Shown here: positions 37,194 to 48,219 of the stretch, piece after piece
How the letters are laid out: each line of letters starts with the position of its first letter
How positions within the stretch are numbered: the stretch's first letter is position 1
NCBI RefSeq assembly: GCF_001475935.1
Contig: NZ_LDQA01000028.1
Span: 248,001 to 312,000 of the forward strand
Direction of reading: 5' to 3'
DNA length: 64,000 bases
Origin: Aureimonas ureilytica
Lineage (GTDB): Bacteria > Pseudomonadota > Alphaproteobacteria > Rhizobiales > Rhizobiaceae
Notes under the pieces: generated by a model
Told to the model about the DNA's origin: nothing
The model's input: the letters and a program-made list of their open reading frames with translations, nothing else
Database searches by the model: none
Made by a program: the position numbers and the translations under genes

Positions 37194-38135
37194 TCAGAGA
37201 ACCTGCGGGCCGAAGGCCGGCGCGGCGGCGGCCACCAGCGGCGGCTGGCGCAGCGGCGTGCCGCGCTGCGCGCCCTCGACGATCTCGTAGGCCGAGCGAT
37301 CTGCCATCAGCGCTTCCAGCGCCATCGCGTTCAGGCGATGGCCGCCGCGGAAGGAGCGGTAGCAGCCGAGAATCCGTGCGCCCACCAGCGACTGGTCGCC
37401 GATCGCGTCCAGCGTCTTGTGGCGCACGAACTCGTCCGTGTAGCGCAGGCCGCCCGGATTGATGACCTTGTCGTCGTCGCCGATCACGACGGAGTTCTCG
37501 AGCGAGGAGCCGAGCGCGTGGCCCGAGGCCCAAAGGCGCTCCACATCCTTCATGAAGCCGAAGGTGCGCGCATTGGCGAGTTCGTCGCGAAACAGGGTCG
37601 GCGTCAGGTCGGCGGCAAAGCCCTGGCGGCCGATGGCAGCGGTCGCGAACTCGATCTCGACCTCGAAGCGCGTGCCCTCGTAGGGGCGGTACTCGGCAAA
37701 GCCGCCATTGCGCTCGACCCGCACGGTCTTGAGAACGCGAATGAAGCGGCGCGAGGCGCGCTGGGCGACAAGACCGGCCGCCTCGATGGCGCGCACGAAA
37801 GCGCCGGCGCCGCCATCCATGATCGGGATTTCGCGGCCCTCGATCTGGACGACGACATTGTCGACTTCCATCGCGTAGAGCGCGGCCATTAGATGCTCGA
37901 TCGTGGCGACATGCGGCCCCTTGAGATCGCCCACGATCGTGGACAGATCCGTCGAGGACACATTGGCCGAAACGGCGCGGATCTCGTGGATGAGACCCGA
38001 AGGTTCGAAGACATGGAACACGATGCCGGTATCGGGCTCGGCCGGATGCAGGGACAATTCGACCGTGGCGCCGGTGTGAACCCCCACGCCCTCGAACCCG
38101 ATCCGTGCGCCAATCGTGTGCTGCTTCGTGACCAC
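37194..38135 (-). CDS. lpxC: UDP-3-O-acyl-N-acetylglucosamine deacetylase
   Basis: First committed step of lipid A synthesis: zinc-dependent removal of the acetyl group of UDP-3-O-acyl-GlcNAc, in the cytoplasm. The 313-residue protein has the LpxC fold with the zinc motif TIEHLMAAL (His), GGGHRLNAMALEAL-like segment, and the second zinc/catalytic block DEFVRHKTLDAIGD. The first codon is a GTG at 38135; AGGA lies 10 bases upstream and the protein then starts MVTKQHTIG, the usual N-terminus. A TTG at 38144 would also be in frame but sits too close to the ribosome-binding site. It follows ftsZ, the common alphaproteobacterial order. Confidence 0.93.
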   Translation of the reverse strand: MVTKQHTIGARIGFEGVGVHTGATVELSLHPAEPDTGIVFHVFEPSGLIHEIRAVSANVSSTDLSTIVGDLKGPHVATIEHLMAALYAMEVDNVVVQIEGREIPIMDGGAGAFVRAIEAAGLVAQRASRRFIRVLKTVRVERNGGFAEYRPYEGTRFEVEIEFATAAIGRQGFAADLTPTLFRDELANARTFGFMKDVERLWASGHALGSSLENSVVIGDDDKVINPGGLRYTDEFVRHKTLDAIGDQSLVGARILGCYRSFRGGHRLNAMALEALMADRSAYEIVEGAQRGTPLRQPPLVAAAAPAFGPQVL

Positions 38136-38455
38136 GTGACTCAAATCCTACTCAATGCCGAGGCTTCGGGATGGGGCCCATCCGGACGGACAGGATGCCG
38201 AGGCTCGGCTACACATCCCCTCGCAAGCGGTTCACCCGGCCTTCTAGCCCGGCGGACCGATACGTCGCGCGGGACGATCGAACCTGAGATCAAATTAGGT
38301 CGGGGACCGAATGTGGCCAAATCACGCTTTCTTACCCGATGTTACTGGAAAGCCGGTTAATGAAAGGGTTTAGGCCCCGATCCCTCGTGCACAAACGAAA
38401 GAGCCCGCCCCCATGGGGCGGGCTCGTTAAGACTTTTGCGACAGGTTTGTGAAGA
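38136..38455. other. Intergenic region between ftsZ and lpxC
   Basis: About 320 bp holding the ftsZ terminator and, presumably, the lpxC promoter. A single TTAA (38357-38360) lies between them; no full CtrA box is seen. Confidence 0.4.
38390..38425 (-). terminator. Terminator of ftsZ
   Basis: On the minus strand, a perfect 11-bp stem GAGCCCGCCCC/GGGGCGGGCTC with a 3-base loop is followed by TTTCGTTTG. It lies 31 bases after the ftsZ stop. Confidence 0.85.
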
Positions 38456-40063
38456 TCAGTTCGACTGGCGGCGCAGGAAGGCCGGGATTTCGAGCTGGTC
38501 TTCCTCGCCGACCGGGCGCGTCGCCGTCTGCGGACGGGCTGCGGAATCGGCGGCCTGACGGCGCGGCGCATAGGGGCTGGCCTCGGCCGGGCGGCGCTCG
38601 GTGGTCTGGCGCTGAACGCGCGAGGGATCACCCAGCACGGCCTCGTCCTCGTCGCGGCGCGACAGGCCGGTCGTCAGGCGGCGCAAAAGCCCCATCGGAC
38701 CGCGATCCTCGCTGGCCGTCTCGGCACCAGCGCTGCGACGCTCGATCTCGGCCTGCACCACGGGCGGGAAGTCCTCCACGCGGGGCATACGGGTCTGGGC
38801 GGCCTGGGTCACCGGCTGCTGGCGCGGCGCGGCGGCGCGGGGCTGAACCTGAGCGATCTCGGCCTGAAGGGCGGCGGTGAAGTCGTCCTCCATGTCGTGC
38901 GAAGCCGAAGCGGCGACGGGGGCGGCGGCATAGGCCGGCGCCTGGTAGGCGGGCTGCTGCGGCGCGGCAGCGGCCGGCTGCAGGACAGGCGCGACCGGAA
39001 CCGGAGCGGGCTGCGGCGCGGGCTGAGCCGCGACAGGTGCCGGCGCGCGGGCGCTGGCAAGCTGCGTCTCGGCGTTGCGGCCGTAGACTTCCATGGCGGC
39101 CTTGTCGATGCCGGTGGCGACCACCGACACGCGGATCACGCCTTCCAGGCTCTCATCGAAGGTCGCGCCGAGAATGATGTTGGCGTCCTGGTCCACTTCC
39201 TCGCGGATGCGGGTGGCGGCCTCGTCCACCTCGAAGAGCGTGAGGTCACGCCCGCCGGTGATGGAGATGAGGAGGCCCTTGGCGCCCTTCATCGAGGTTT
39301 CGTCCAGAAGCGGGTTGGCGATCGCGGCCTCGGCGGCGGCCATGGCGCGGCCCTCGCCGGACGCTTCGCCCGTGCCCATCATGGCCTTGCCCATCTCGCG
39401 CATCACGGAGCGAACGTCCGCGAAGTCGAGGTTGATGAGGCCTTCCTTGACCATCAGGTCGGTGATGCAGGCGACGCCCGAATAGAGAACCTGATCGGCC
39501 ATGCCGAAGGCGTCGGCGAAGGTCGTCTTGTCGTTGGCGATGCGGAAGAGGTTCTGGTTCGGAATGACGATCAGCGTGTCGACATTCTTCTGCAGCTCTT
39601 CGATGCCCTGCTCGGCGATGCGAAGACGGCGCTGGCCTTCGAAGTGGAAGGGCTTGGTGACGACGCCGACCGTCAGGATGCCCTTTTCGCGCGCCGCGCG
39701 GGCGACGACGGGGGCCGCGCCCGTGCCGGTGCCGCCGCCCATGCCGGCGGTGACGAAGCACATGTGCGAGCCCAGGAGGTGATCGCAGATTTCATCCAGC
39801 GATTCCTCGGCGGCCGCGCGGCCGACCTCGGGCTGGGAGCCGGCACCGAGACCTTCGGTGACGGCGACGCCCATCTGGATCACGCGCTCGGCGCGCGAGG
39901 AGCGGAGGGCCTGCGCGTCCGTATTGGCGATCACGAACTCGACGCCTTCGAGACCGGCGTTGATCATGTTGTTGACGGCGTTGCAGCCGCCGCCGCCGAC
40001 ACCGAACACGGTGATCCGGGGCTTGAGCTCCGTGATGTCGGGCTTCTGCAAGGTGATGCTCAT
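38456..40063 (-). CDS. ftsZ: Cell division GTPase FtsZ
   Basis: Tubulin-like protein that forms the Z-ring. The 535-residue product has the GTP-binding T-loop GGGTGTG at 109-115, the synergy loop, and the C-terminal conserved peptide [10 protein letters not shown] at the extreme end, which binds FtsA and other Z-ring partners. Residues about 325-520 are a long Pro/Ala/Gln-rich linker, typical of alphaproteobacterial FtsZ. ATG 40063 has AAAGGAAA five to twelve bases upstream. It is the last gene of the ddl-ftsQ-ftsA-ftsZ set, with a terminator after it. Confidence 0.98.
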   Translation of the reverse strand: MSITLQKPDITELKPRITVFGVGGGGCNAVNNMINAGLEGVEFVIANTDAQALRSSRAERVIQMGVAVTEGLGAGSQPEVGRAAAEESLDEICDHLLGSHMCFVTAGMGGGTGTGAAPVVARAAREKGILTVGVVTKPFHFEGQRRLRIAEQGIEELQKNVDTLIVIPNQNLFRIANDKTTFADAFGMADQVLYSGVACITDLMVKEGLINLDFADVRSVMREMGKAMMGTGEASGEGRAMAAAEAAIANPLLDETSMKGAKGLLISITGGRDLTLFEVDEAATRIREEVDQDANIILGATFDESLEGVIRVSVVATGIDKAAMEVYGRNAETQLASARAPAPVAAQPAPQPAPVPVAPVLQPAAAAPQQPAYQAPAYAAAPVAASASHDMEDDFTAALQAEIAQVQPRAAAPRQQPVTQAAQTRMPRVEDFPPVVQAEIERRSAGAETASEDRGPMGLLRRLTTGLSRRDEDEAVLGDPSRVQRQTTERRPAEASPYAPRRQAADSAARPQTATRPVGEEDQLEIPAFLRRQSN

Positions 40064-40185
40064 CTCGTTTCCTTTCGGGGTCGGCTGGGCCGCCGCCGCG
40101 CCCGCCTGAAGTTTTGAAACCTGCCCGGTGCACGCAAGGCGCCGGTTGCGAAATGGTCGTTGGTCAGTGTCCCACACGAACCTTG

Positions 40186-41514
40186 TCAGAAGCTCTGCCG
40201 AAGCCAGGAGCCGAAGCGCCCGACCCGCGTGCGCCGGTCGAAGGCGAAGTCGAGGGCGGAATGCTCGGGAACGTGTTCGAGCATGGCCACCTGGGGGTAG
40301 ATCAGGAGCCCCACGGACGTGGCGAAGGCAGGGCTCTTGTTGGCAGCCGCAAGACCGGCGACGCCGACCGGGCGCCCGAGGCGCACATTGCGGTTCAGAA
40401 TCTGGCGGGCCGCGTCGTTCAGGCCCGCAAGCTGGCTGGCGCCGCCGGTCAGCACCACGCGCTTGCCGATCACATGTCCGAGATTGGACTGGTTCAACCG
40501 GTCGCGAATCAGCTCCAGCGTTTCTTCGACGCGCGGGCGAATGATGCGCGCGATCAGCGAACGCGAAACCTGAATCGTCGCTTCGTTGCCCTCGTCGCCG
40601 AGCGGCTCGACCGACACCGTGTCGCCATCGGCCATCATGCTCGGCAGCGCGTTGCCATGCATGACCTTCAGGCGCTCGGCCTGTTCGGGCCGGATCGACA
40701 GGCCGCGCGCCAGATCCATCGTGATGTGATGGCCGCCGAGCGCCACGGCGTCGGCATAGGCGAAATGGCCGTTCTGGAAGATCGAGATCGTGGTGGACCC
40801 CGCCCCCATGTCGATGCAGGCCGAGCCCATCTTGGCCTCGTCGTCCACCAGCGTCGACAGGCCGCTGGCATAGGGCGTCGCCACGAAGGCTTCGACCACG
40901 AGATGCGCGCGATTGATCGCCGCTTCCAGGTTGCGCAGCGGCGTTTCCTCGGCCGAGAGGATGTGCAGCTCCGCACCCAGCTCCGCGCCGGTCATCCCGA
41001 CGGGGTTTTCGAGGCCGGTCTCGTTGTCCAGCATCAGATCGAACGGAACCCGGTGCAGCGCGACGCGCCCTTCGCGCATCGGCGTGCGGGCGGCCTGGTT
41101 GAGGACGCGCTTCAAGTCCAGCTCGGACACTTCGGTGCCTTCGACCTGTGCGCGCGCCGAGCCGCGAAGGCTCTTGAGGCGCCCGGCACAGACCGAGACG
41201 ATCAAGGATTCGATCGTCAGCCCGGCCATGCGCTCGGCCGCGTCCACGCAGTAGCGGATCGACTTCTCGGCCGCTTCCAGATCCACCACCACGCCCGACT
41301 TCACGCCGCGCGAGCGCTGGTGGCCGATGCCGATGACCTCTACCACATGGGTGCGGCCCGGCAGGACCTCGCTTTCGGGGCGCGGCTTCAGCTTGGCGAT
41401 GAGGCAGGTCACCTTGGAGGAGCCGATATCGAGCACCGAAATGGTGCGCGGGCGGCGGTCCGAGGGCTTCTTCATGCGCGGAAGTTGGTCCACGGGTTTG
41501 GAGAACAGCGTCAT
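40186..41514 (-). CDS. ftsA: Cell division actin-like protein FtsA
   Basis: Tethers FtsZ to the membrane. A 442-residue actin-fold ATPase with [16 protein letters not shown] near residue 26, phosphate-2 [14 protein letters not shown] near 205 and the C-terminal motif [11 protein letters not shown] near 365. The ATG at 41514 overlaps the ftsQ stop by four bases (ATGA, 41511-41514), so translation is coupled. The C-terminal amphipathic end [13 protein letters not shown] is the expected membrane-targeting helix. A longer open frame toward 42114 is antisense or out-of-frame continuation into ftsQ. Confidence 0.97.
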   Translation of the reverse strand: MTLFSKPVDQLPRMKKPSDRRPRTISVLDIGSSKVTCLIAKLKPRPESEVLPGRTHVVEVIGIGHQRSRGVKSGVVVDLEAAEKSIRYCVDAAERMAGLTIESLIVSVCAGRLKSLRGSARAQVEGTEVSELDLKRVLNQAARTPMREGRVALHRVPFDLMLDNETGLENPVGMTGAELGAELHILSAEETPLRNLEAAINRAHLVVEAFVATPYASGLSTLVDDEAKMGSACIDMGAGSTTISIFQNGHFAYADAVALGGHHITMDLARGLSIRPEQAERLKVMHGNALPSMMADGDTVSVEPLGDEGNEATIQVSRSLIARIIRPRVEETLELIRDRLNQSNLGHVIGKRVVLTGGASQLAGLNDAARQILNRNVRLGRPVGVAGLAAANKSPAFATSVGLLIYPQVAMLEHVPEHSALDFAFDRRTRVGRFGSWLRQSF

Positions 41515-42419
41515 ACCGGCTTCTCCTTGCGGGCCTGCTTCACGATCTTGTCCCGTTCCTTGAGCGCCTTGAGGCGGCGTTCCTGCGCCGCCGGCGTCAG
41601 TTTGATCACGATGCGATCCTCGAGCCGCATGTCGACCGCCTCGATGTCGCGCGACAGGAGGCCGTTGTCGCGATCGAGCCGCATCACGGCCGCCGCCGCC
41701 TCGATCGGGTCGAGTTCGGGCAGGCGGATCACCACGCCATTGTCGAGGCGCAGATCCCAACGCCGGTCGCCGACGCGCACATAGGCCTTGATGCGCTGGT
41801 CGAGTTCGGGAACCAGCGCCATCTTGTCGAGGATGTCGGTCGCCTCGCGCGCCGCGCCCGGCCCCACCACGAAGGGCAGATCGGTGAAGCGCGTCGTGGC
41901 GTAGGGCACGATTTCCTTGCCGTCGCGATCGACGATCCAGAGATCCTTGTCGCGCTGCCAGAGGGCGAAGGGCTTCTTCTCCACCAGCGTGATCTTCACG
42001 TGGTTGGGATATTCCTTCTCGATCTTGGCGCTTTCGATCCAAGGCATGGCCTCGATCGCTTTGCGGGCGGCCTCGGCATCGAGCGCGGGGAGCGTCGTCG
42101 CCCCCGTCGCCCAAAGCTCCTGGAGAATGTCGATCTCGCTGGTCTCGCTATAGCCGGCGACATCCACCCGATCGATCGACAGGCCGAGCGGCTCGGAGAT
42201 CGTGTCGATCACCTTCACCGTATGGCCGCCGAGAACCATGCCGTAGAGCGCGGTCGAGCCCAGAAGCCCGATCGAGAGCGTGCGGAAGCGCGGCAGCGAC
42301 AATTCGCGCAGGTTCTTGATCCAGACGATCAGCTTGCGCGCCAGACGCTGCGCGCGCAGGACGATCGGATGCATCCGCTCGAAATCGGTCAGCGAAAGAC
42401 GGTGGTTCAGCGCTTGCAT
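41511..42419 (-). CDS. ftsQ: Cell division protein FtsQ
   Basis: Septal membrane protein that recruits FtsB/FtsL and late divisome parts. The 302-residue protein has a basic cytoplasmic end, one span ([19 protein letters not shown], about residues 47-66) and a POTRA-type periplasmic domain ([27 protein letters not shown]), followed by the FtsQ beta domain. The ATG at 42419 overlaps the last 13 bases of ddl. Overlap with ftsA is four bases. No own promoter is evident between ddl and ftsQ, so it is read from upstream. Confidence 0.94.
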   Translation of the reverse strand: MQALNHRLSLTDFERMHPIVLRAQRLARKLIVWIKNLRELSLPRFRTLSIGLLGSTALYGMVLGGHTVKVIDTISEPLGLSIDRVDVAGYSETSEIDILQELWATGATTLPALDAEAARKAIEAMPWIESAKIEKEYPNHVKITLVEKKPFALWQRDKDLWIVDRDGKEIVPYATTRFTDLPFVVGPGAAREATDILDKMALVPELDQRIKAYVRVGDRRWDLRLDNGVVIRLPELDPIEAAAAVMRLDRDNGLLSRDIEAVDMRLEDRIVIKLTPAAQERRLKALKERDKIVKQARKEKPV

Positions 42420-43330
42420 GAGGCGTCCCTCACCATCCAGCTCAACAGCTCGCCGAAGGAATGGCCGGCCGCGCGCGCGATATCGGGCACGAGCGAGGTG
42501 GCCGTCATGCCGGGCTGGGTGTTGATCTCCAGCCAGATCAGCTCGCCGCCCTCGCCGAAGCGGTCGTCATAGCGGAAGTCCGAGCGCGTCACGCCCCGGC
42601 AGCCGAGCGCGCGGTGCGCGGCGAGAGCCGCTTCCTGCACGCGCTTCGTCACCTGCGGAGGCAGGTTGGCCGGGATGATGTGCTGCGAGCCACCCGGCAG
42701 ATATTTGGAATCGTAATCGTAGAAGGCGTGGCCTTCGGTGGTGATCTCGCAGACCGGCAGCGCCACGTCGCCCATGACGGCGCAGGTCAACTCGCGCCCA
42801 TGCACGAAGCGCTCGATCATGACCTCTTCGCCGAAGCTCCAGTCCGCGCCATGGAGCTGCTGCGGGGGATGGGGCTGATCCTCGCGCACGATCAGGACGC
42901 CGAAGGACGAGCCTTCCGCGATCGGCTTTACGACATAGGGCGGCGCGATGACATGAGCCTCTGCCGCGCGCCGACGCTCCACCACCAGCGTTTCCAGAAC
43001 CGGCACGCCGGCTGCGCGCGCGATGGCCTTGGCCTTCACCTTGTTCATGGCGAGGGCCGAGGCTAGGACGCCCGAATGGGTGTAGGGAATTTCCAGGAAT
43101 TCGAGCACGCCCTGAATGGCGCCGTCCTCGCCGAACGGGCCGTGCAGCGCGTTGAACGCGACATCCGGGCGAAGCTCGGAGAGAACCTGCGCCACATCCC
43201 GGCCGACATCGACGCGGCTGACGCGGAAGCCCTCGGCCTCCAGCGTCTCGGCGCAGGCCGCGCCGGAGTTCAGGCTTACGGGCCGTTCCGACGAGAAGCC
43301 ACCCAACAGCACCGCCACATGCAAGGTCAT
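42407..43330 (-). CDS. ddl: D-alanine--D-alanine ligase
   Basis: Makes the D-Ala-D-Ala dipeptide of the peptidoglycan pentapeptide. The 307-residue ATP-grasp enzyme begins [18 protein letters not shown] and has the [14 protein letters not shown] loop, EGSSFGV and the C-terminal metal-binding [13 protein letters not shown]. Length matches DdlB. The ATG at 43330 starts a short gene set ddl-ftsQ-ftsA-ftsZ that is separated from murB by a terminator. A CtrA-type box lies 55-69 bp upstream of this start. Confidence 0.96.
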   Translation of the reverse strand: MTLHVAVLLGGFSSERPVSLNSGAACAETLEAEGFRVSRVDVGRDVAQVLSELRPDVAFNALHGPFGEDGAIQGVLEFLEIPYTHSGVLASALAMNKVKAKAIARAAGVPVLETLVVERRRAAEAHVIAPPYVVKPIAEGSSFGVLIVREDQPHPPQQLHGADWSFGEEVMIERFVHGRELTCAVMGDVALPVCEITTEGHAFYDYDSKYLPGGSQHIIPANLPPQVTKRVQEAALAAHRALGCRGVTRSDFRYDDRFGEGGELIWLEINTQPGMTATSLVPDIARAAGHSFGELLSWMVRDASCKR

Positions 43331-43384
43331 AGACCCACGATCCCATCAACCGAATTTCAGGGACCATTCTTGCGGCCGGTTTGG

Positions 43385-43406
43385 TTAAGCGTTGGTTAAT
43401 CGAATC
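43385..43406 (-). promoter_or_regulatory. CtrA-type box and GANTC site upstream of ddl-ftsQAZ
   Basis: TTAA at 43385-43388 and TTAA at 43396-43399 are separated by exactly seven bases, which is the full consensus of the alphaproteobacterial cell-cycle regulator CtrA. GAATC (a GANTC, target of CcrM methylase) lies 3 bases beyond at 43402-43406. A half-box TTAACC is at 43450-43455. In Caulobacter, CtrA controls ftsZ and ftsQA transcription. Binding here is inferred from the match. Confidence 0.7.
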
Positions 43407-43512
43407 GCCGCGTTGAAAGAAAATCGTAAGGGCGTTTCCGAACCGGGCATTAACCTTTGCGCGCTGTGGCTTCCGCGCGATGGATTCTCATGGCCCTCGC
43501 CCACGCGACCAT

Positions 43513-43540
43513 GAAAAAAGGGCGCCGAGAGGGCGCCCTT
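43513..43540 (-). terminator. Terminator of the mraZ-murB transcript
   Basis: On the minus strand, a perfect 9-bp stem AAGGGCGCC/GGCGCCCTT with a 5-base loop is followed by a run of T. It lies 15 bases after the murB stop. Confidence 0.85.
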
Positions 43541-43554
43541 GGGTATCAGCTATC

Positions 43555-44505
43555 TTAAGAAGGTCGGAACGGCTCGACCTCCCGCCCCGGCTCGAAGCGG
43601 CCGAGGCGCTTGATCTCCCATTCCAGAAGAATGCCGGATGTCTCGAAGACGCGTCGGCGCACGGTCTCGCCTAGAAGCTCCAGATCGTGCCCGCTCGCCT
43701 CGCCGGCATTGATCATGAAATTGCAATGCAGCGCCGACATTTCGGCCCCGCCGATGCGAAGCCCCCGACAGCCCGCGCGGTCGATCTCCTTCCAGGCGGA
43801 GGTGCCGGGCGGGTTCTTGAAGGTGGAGCCGCCCGTCTTCTCGCGCACCGGCTGCACCGTTTCGCGGTGATGCTGCACTTCGTCCATCGCCGCGCGGATC
43901 GCCTCGCGCTCGGCCGCCGGTCCTTCGAAGAGGGCGGAGACGAAGATCAGGTCTTCCGGCGCGTCCGCATGGCGGTAGCTGTAGCCCATGTCGGCGCGAG
44001 ACAGGAGGTGCCGGTCGCCCGCGCGGTCATAGGCCACGGCCTCCACCAGCCGCTCGGCCGTCTCGACGCCGTTGGCCCCACCGTTCATGCGGATCGCCCC
44101 GCCGACCGAGCCGGGAATGCCATGAAAGAAGTGAAAGCCGCCCAGCCCCACCTCCAGTGCGACAGCTGCCAGGCGCTTGTCGCTCGCCGCCGCACCTGCC
44201 CGAATGCGCCCCTTGCCCGTCGCGTCCACCTCGCCGAACCCTTTGGCCGGCAGGCGCAGCGTCACACCAGGGACGCCCCCGTCGCGGATCAGAAGGTTGG
44301 AACCGATGCCGACCACGGTCAGCGGAACCTCGGCCGGGAGTGCCTTCAGGAAGGCCTCCAGATCGGCCTCGTCCGCCGGCTGGTAGACGAGATCGGCCGG
44401 GCCGCCGGTGCGGAACCAGGTGATCTTCGAGAGGTCCGCCCGCTCCGTCAGCTTGCCGCGCAGGCCAAGAGCCGGATCGGCCAGATGGGAGCCCAGTTCG
44501 CTCAC
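43555..44505 (-). CDS. murB: UDP-N-acetylenolpyruvoylglucosamine reductase
   Basis: Reduces UDP-GlcNAc-enolpyruvate to UDP-MurNAc, using FAD and NADPH. The 316-residue protein starts at GTG 44505 and overlaps the murC stop by four bases (GTGA). It has the FAD-binding [15 protein letters not shown] and [32 protein letters not shown] and the catalytic Ser in GGSTFKNP. It is the last gene before a terminator, so this transcript ends here. Confidence 0.96.
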   Translation of the reverse strand: MSELGSHLADPALGLRGKLTERADLSKITWFRTGGPADLVYQPADEADLEAFLKALPAEVPLTVVGIGSNLLIRDGGVPGVTLRLPAKGFGEVDATGKGRIRAGAAASDKRLAAVALEVGLGGFHFFHGIPGSVGGAIRMNGGANGVETAERLVEAVAYDRAGDRHLLSRADMGYSYRHADAPEDLIFVSALFEGPAAEREAIRAAMDEVQHHRETVQPVREKTGGSTFKNPPGTSAWKEIDRAGCRGLRIGGAEMSALHCNFMINAGEASGHDLELLGETVRRRVFETSGILLEWEIKRLGRFEPGREVEPFRPS

Positions 44506-45914
44506 GCCCGCGCGCCCAGCGCATCCAGCTCCTTGGGCAGCGCATAGGCCCATTGCGTGATGGAGCCGGCGCCCAAGCACACGACCATATCGCCCGGCTG
44601 CGCGATGCGATGGACGAGCGGGGCCAGATCCTGCGGCCCGTCGATCAGCTGCGCGTCGCGATGGCCGCCGAGGCGCAGGCGCTCGGCCAGCATCTCGGAA
44701 TTGACGAACTCGATCGGCTCCTCGCCCGCCGCATAGACCGGCGCGAGGATCACCGTGTCGGCGTCGTTGAAGCAGGCCGCGAAATCGGCGAACAGGCTCT
44801 GGAGGCGGGAATAGCGATGCGGCTGGACGACGGCGATGACCCGGCCCGAGGCCGCCGAACGCGCGGCCGAGAGCACGGCGCGGATTTCGACCGGGTGATG
44901 GCCGTAATCATCGTAGACGTCGATGCCGTGGCTCTGACCGGTATGCGTGAAGCGCCGCTTCACGCCGCCGAAGGCCCCGAGCCCCTTGCGAATCGCCTCC
45001 GCCGAAAGCCCGATGCGATGGGCGACGGCCACGGCCGCCGTCGCGTTCGAGACATTGTGCCGGCCCGGCATGGGCAGAACGAGGTCGGGAAGCTCCTCGA
45101 CCCGGCCGGTCACGCGGTCGCGGATCGTCACGTCGAAGGTCGAGCGCGCGCCTTCCATGCGCAGGTTCTGGAAGCGCACGTCGGCCTGGAGGTTCTCGCC
45201 ATAGGTGATGATGCGCCGGTCCTCGATCTCGGCCACCAGCGTCTGCACCTCGGGATGGTCGAGGCACATGACGGCGAAGCCATAGAAGGGCACGTTCTCG
45301 ACAAAGGCGCGGAAGGCCGCGCGCACCTTATCGAATGTGCCGTAATGGTCGAGATGCTCGGGGTCGATATTGGTGACGACCGCGACATCGGCCGGCAGCT
45401 TCAGGAAGGTGCCGTCGGATTCGTCGGCTTCCACCACCATCCAGTCGCCCGCGCCCATGCGGGCATTGGTGCCATAGGCGTTGATAATGCCGCCATTGAC
45501 CACGGTCGGGTCCATGCCGCCGGCATCGAGCAAGGTCGCGACCATGGAGGTGGTGGTCGTCTTGCCATGCGTGCCGCCGATGGCGATGGCCTGGCGGAAG
45601 CGCATCAGCTCGGCCAGCATCTCGGCGCGGCGCACGATCGGCAGAAGCCGGGCGCGGGCGGCCGAGAGCTCTGGATTGGTGCGCTTGATGGCGGTCGAGA
45701 CGACCACCACTTCGGCCAGACCCAGATTCTCGGCGGCGTGTCCGATATGGACGGTGACGCCCTTTTCGCGCAGGCGCTGGACATTGGCGTTCTCGGCCGC
45801 GTCCGATCCTTGCACGGTATAGCCGAGATTGACGAGCACCTCGGCGATGCCGCTCATGCCGATGCCCCCGATCCCGATGAAATGCACAGGGCCGATATTG
45901 GGCGGCATCTTCAT
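44502..45914 (-). CDS. murC: UDP-N-acetylmuramate--L-alanine ligase
   Basis: Adds L-Ala to UDP-MurNAc. The 470-residue Mur ligase has [17 protein letters not shown] near residue 11, the P-loop [12 protein letters not shown] near 110, the carbamylated-lysine region, and [15 protein letters not shown] 45914 has AAGGAG about six bases upstream. It follows murG with a 26-bp gap and overlaps murB by four bases. The open frame upstream (to 47024) belongs to another frame of murG and was ignored. Confidence 0.97.
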   Translation of the reverse strand: MKMPPNIGPVHFIGIGGIGMSGIAEVLVNLGYTVQGSDAAENANVQRLREKGVTVHIGHAAENLGLAEVVVVSTAIKRTNPELSAARARLLPIVRRAEMLAELMRFRQAIAIGGTHGKTTTTSMVATLLDAGGMDPTVVNGGIINAYGTNARMGAGDWMVVEADESDGTFLKLPADVAVVTNIDPEHLDHYGTFDKVRAAFRAFVENVPFYGFAVMCLDHPEVQTLVAEIEDRRIITYGENLQADVRFQNLRMEGARSTFDVTIRDRVTGRVEELPDLVLPMPGRHNVSNATAAVAVAHRIGLSAEAIRKGLGAFGGVKRRFTHTGQSHGIDVYDDYGHHPVEIRAVLSAARSAASGRVIAVVQPHRYSRLQSLFADFAACFNDADTVILAPVYAAGEEPIEFVNSEMLAERLRLGGHRDAQLIDGPQDLAPLVHRIAQPGDMVVCLGAGSITQWAYALPKELDALGARA

Positions 45915-45940
45915 GAGACGCTCCTTCTTGTCGTTGGTTG

Positions 45941-47053
45941 TCATCGTGTGGAGGCCGCGCCGGTGAGGCGCGCGAGGAGATCGGCGAGTTGCGCGGCGGC
46001 ATCGGGAATGCCGACCGAGCGCGCGACGGTGGCCATGGCTTCGGCCGACGCCGGGTCTTCGGCCACGTCGCGGATATGCTGGGCGAGACGCTCGGGCGAA
46101 AGCTCGGATTGCTGGGCCAGAACCGCGCCGCCGCCTTCGGTCAGCCGCGCCGCGTTGGCCGCCTGATCGTGGTCGAGGGCGTAAGGATACGGCACGAGAA
46201 CGGACGGCCGACCGATCACGCAGATTTCCGAAACGGTGGACGCGCCCGAGCGGCTGACCACGAGATGCGCGCGCCCGATCCGATCCGCCATGTCGCCGAA
46301 GAAGGGCGAGACATCGGCGGGAATGCTCATGCGCTGATAGAAGGCGCGCACCTCCGCCTCGTCCTCGCGGCGCGCCTGCTGCGTCACACGCAGCCGGGCC
46401 TGAAGCGGTGCGGGCAAAAGCTCGATCGCAGCGGGAACGGCCTTGGAGAAGAACTGCGCGCCTTGGCTCCCGCCGAAGACCACGAGGTTGAAGGGCTCCG
46501 CGCCACGGCTCGCCACATAAGGCTGCTCGGCCGCCTTGAGCACGGCCGGGCGCACCGGATTGCCGGTCACCGTGATCTTCGACGCGATGGCGGGGTCGGC
46601 ATGGCTTTGCGGAATGCCGGCGGCGATGGCCTTCACGCGGCCCGCCAGAAAGCGGTTGGCGCGGCCCATCACGGCGTTCTGCTCGTGGATCAGCGTCGGG
46701 CAGCCCGCCTTCACGGCCGCCAGCATGGGCGGCACGGTCGGATAGCCGCCAAAGCCGATCACGGCGGCGGGCTTGATCTCGCGCATCAGGCGCAGCGCCT
46801 GCCGGTAGCCGTTGAGGAGTTTCAGCCCGGAGCGCAGGACAGCAATCGGGTTCTTCGAGCCGAAGGTGGCCGACGGGATCACATGCGTCGCATCCGCCGG
46901 GAAGCTGCCGGCATAGCGCCCGGCGCGCTCGTCGGTCGCCAGATGCACGGCGAAGCCCCGCGCGCGAAGTTCGTGCGCCAGCGCCTCGGCCGGGAAGAGA
47001 TGGCCGCCCGTGCCACCGGCGCACAGAAGGATCGGTCCTGCCATGCCTGTCAC
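45941..47053 (-). CDS. murG: UDP-GlcNAc--lipid I transferase
   Basis: Converts lipid I into lipid II at the inner face of the cytoplasmic membrane. The 370-residue glycosyltransferase has the [10 protein letters not shown] loop near residue 13, [14 protein letters not shown] and [15 protein letters not shown], and the donor-binding [11 protein letters not shown] and [14 protein letters not shown]. The GTG at 47053 overlaps the ftsW stop by four bases (GTGA); an ATG three codons in (47044) is an alternative. It is followed by murC. Confidence 0.96.
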   Translation of the reverse strand: MTGMAGPILLCAGGTGGHLFPAEALAHELRARGFAVHLATDERAGRYAGSFPADATHVIPSATFGSKNPIAVLRSGLKLLNGYRQALRLMREIKPAAVIGFGGYPTVPPMLAAVKAGCPTLIHEQNAVMGRANRFLAGRVKAIAAGIPQSHADPAIASKITVTGNPVRPAVLKAAEQPYVASRGAEPFNLVVFGGSQGAQFFSKAVPAAIELLPAPLQARLRVTQQARREDEAEVRAFYQRMSIPADVSPFFGDMADRIGRAHLVVSRSGASTVSEICVIGRPSVLVPYPYALDHDQAANAARLTEGGGAVLAQQSELSPERLAQHIRDVAEDPASAEAMATVARSVGIPDAAAQLADLLARLTGAASTR

Positions 47054-48216
47054 CGCGCGCTCACGGCGTTCTGGAAGAACAGGGTACGGTCCACCAGACG
47101 GTCGGTCTGCGAGACGTTCTCGGCGCGCTTGCGTGTCAGTGCCAGAACGAAGCCGGCCGTGATGGCGACGGCCATCATGGACGAGCCGCCATAGGAGATG
47201 AAGGGCAGCGTCATGCCCTTGGCGGGCATGAGATGGAGATTCACCGCCATGTTGATGATCGACTGGAGGCCGAACAGCATGACCAAGCCGGAGATCGCCA
47301 AGCGGTTGAACGTGTCGCGCTGGCGGAAGCCGACCGAAAGGCCCCGGATCACGATGAACGCGAAGATCGAGGTCAGCGCCATGCAGGAGATGATGCCGAA
47401 CTCTTCCGCGATCACCGAATAGGCGAAGTCGGTGTGGCTATCGGGCAGGATGCGCTTGACCGTCCCCTCGCCCGGCCCCTGGCCGAGCCAGCCGCCGCGC
47501 ATGATCGCCTCGCGCGCCGTGTCCACCTGGAACGTGTCGCCCTCGCCCGTCATGAAGCGGTCGATACGCGAGGCGACGTGCGGGAAGACGAAATAGGCCG
47601 AGCAGAAGCCGAGAACCGCGATGCTGCCCAGCATGACGATCCAGATCCAGGGCAGGCCCGCCATGAAGAACAGCGCGCCCCAGACGGAGCTGGACAGAAT
47701 GGTCTGGCCGAGATCGGGCTGCGCGACCAAGAGCGCGCAGACCACCATCAGGATCAGGATCGAGAAGAGATTGCCCGGGATATCCTTGCGGCGCGAATGC
47801 TCGGCGAAGAGCCATGCGCAGACGACCACGAAGGCCGGCTTCATGAACTCCGAGGGCTGAATGCTGAGCGGGCCGATATCGACCCAGCGCCGCGCGCCCT
47901 TCACCTCGGTTCCGAAGAACAGCGCGAGCAGCATGAGCCCGAGCGCGCCGCAAAGCATGACCACCGACATGCGGCGGATGCCGCGCGGGCTGAGCAGCGA
48001 GGTCGCGAGCATCACCGCAATGCTCGGAAACAGGAACAGGGCGTGGCGCTTGACGAAGTGGAAGGGCTCCAGCCCGATGCGCTCGGCCACGGGTGGGCTG
48101 GCGGCGAAGGACAGGACCATGCCGCCGATCATCAGGATCAGGAAGGCGGCAAGGAACCAGCGGTCGATCGACCGCCACCAGTCGGTGATGAGGCCCTTCT
48201 GAGCGCGACTGACCAT
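47050..48216 (-). CDS. ftsW: Septal peptidoglycan polymerase FtsW (SEDS)
   Basis: Polymerises lipid II glycan chains at the septum together with the transpeptidase FtsI. The 388-residue membrane protein has about ten spans, an N-terminal cytoplasmic [14 protein letters not shown], the SEDS loop with [12 protein letters not shown] and a catalytic-region motif near QPDLGQT. The C-terminal spans end with [14 protein letters not shown], a hallmark of the family. It lies between murD and murG, the standard order. It is 3 bp from murD. Confidence 0.95.
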   Translation of the reverse strand: MVSRAQKGLITDWWRSIDRWFLAAFLILMIGGMVLSFAASPPVAERIGLEPFHFVKRHALFLFPSIAVMLATSLLSPRGIRRMSVVMLCGALGLMLLALFFGTEVKGARRWVDIGPLSIQPSEFMKPAFVVVCAWLFAEHSRRKDIPGNLFSILILMVVCALLVAQPDLGQTILSSSVWGALFFMAGLPWIWIVMLGSIAVLGFCSAYFVFPHVASRIDRFMTGEGDTFQVDTAREAIMRGGWLGQGPGEGTVKRILPDSHTDFAYSVIAEEFGIISCMALTSIFAFIVIRGLSVGFRQRDTFNRLAISGLVMLFGLQSIINMAVNLHLMPAKGMTLPFISYGGSSMMAVAITAGFVLALTRKRAENVSQTDRLVDRTLFFQNAVSAR

Positions 48217-48219
48217 GCT

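Noticed and set aside
42407-42419. Overlap of ddl and ftsQ suspected as a frameshift
   Set aside because: Both proteins are complete and the 13-bp overlap is normal for these clustered genes.
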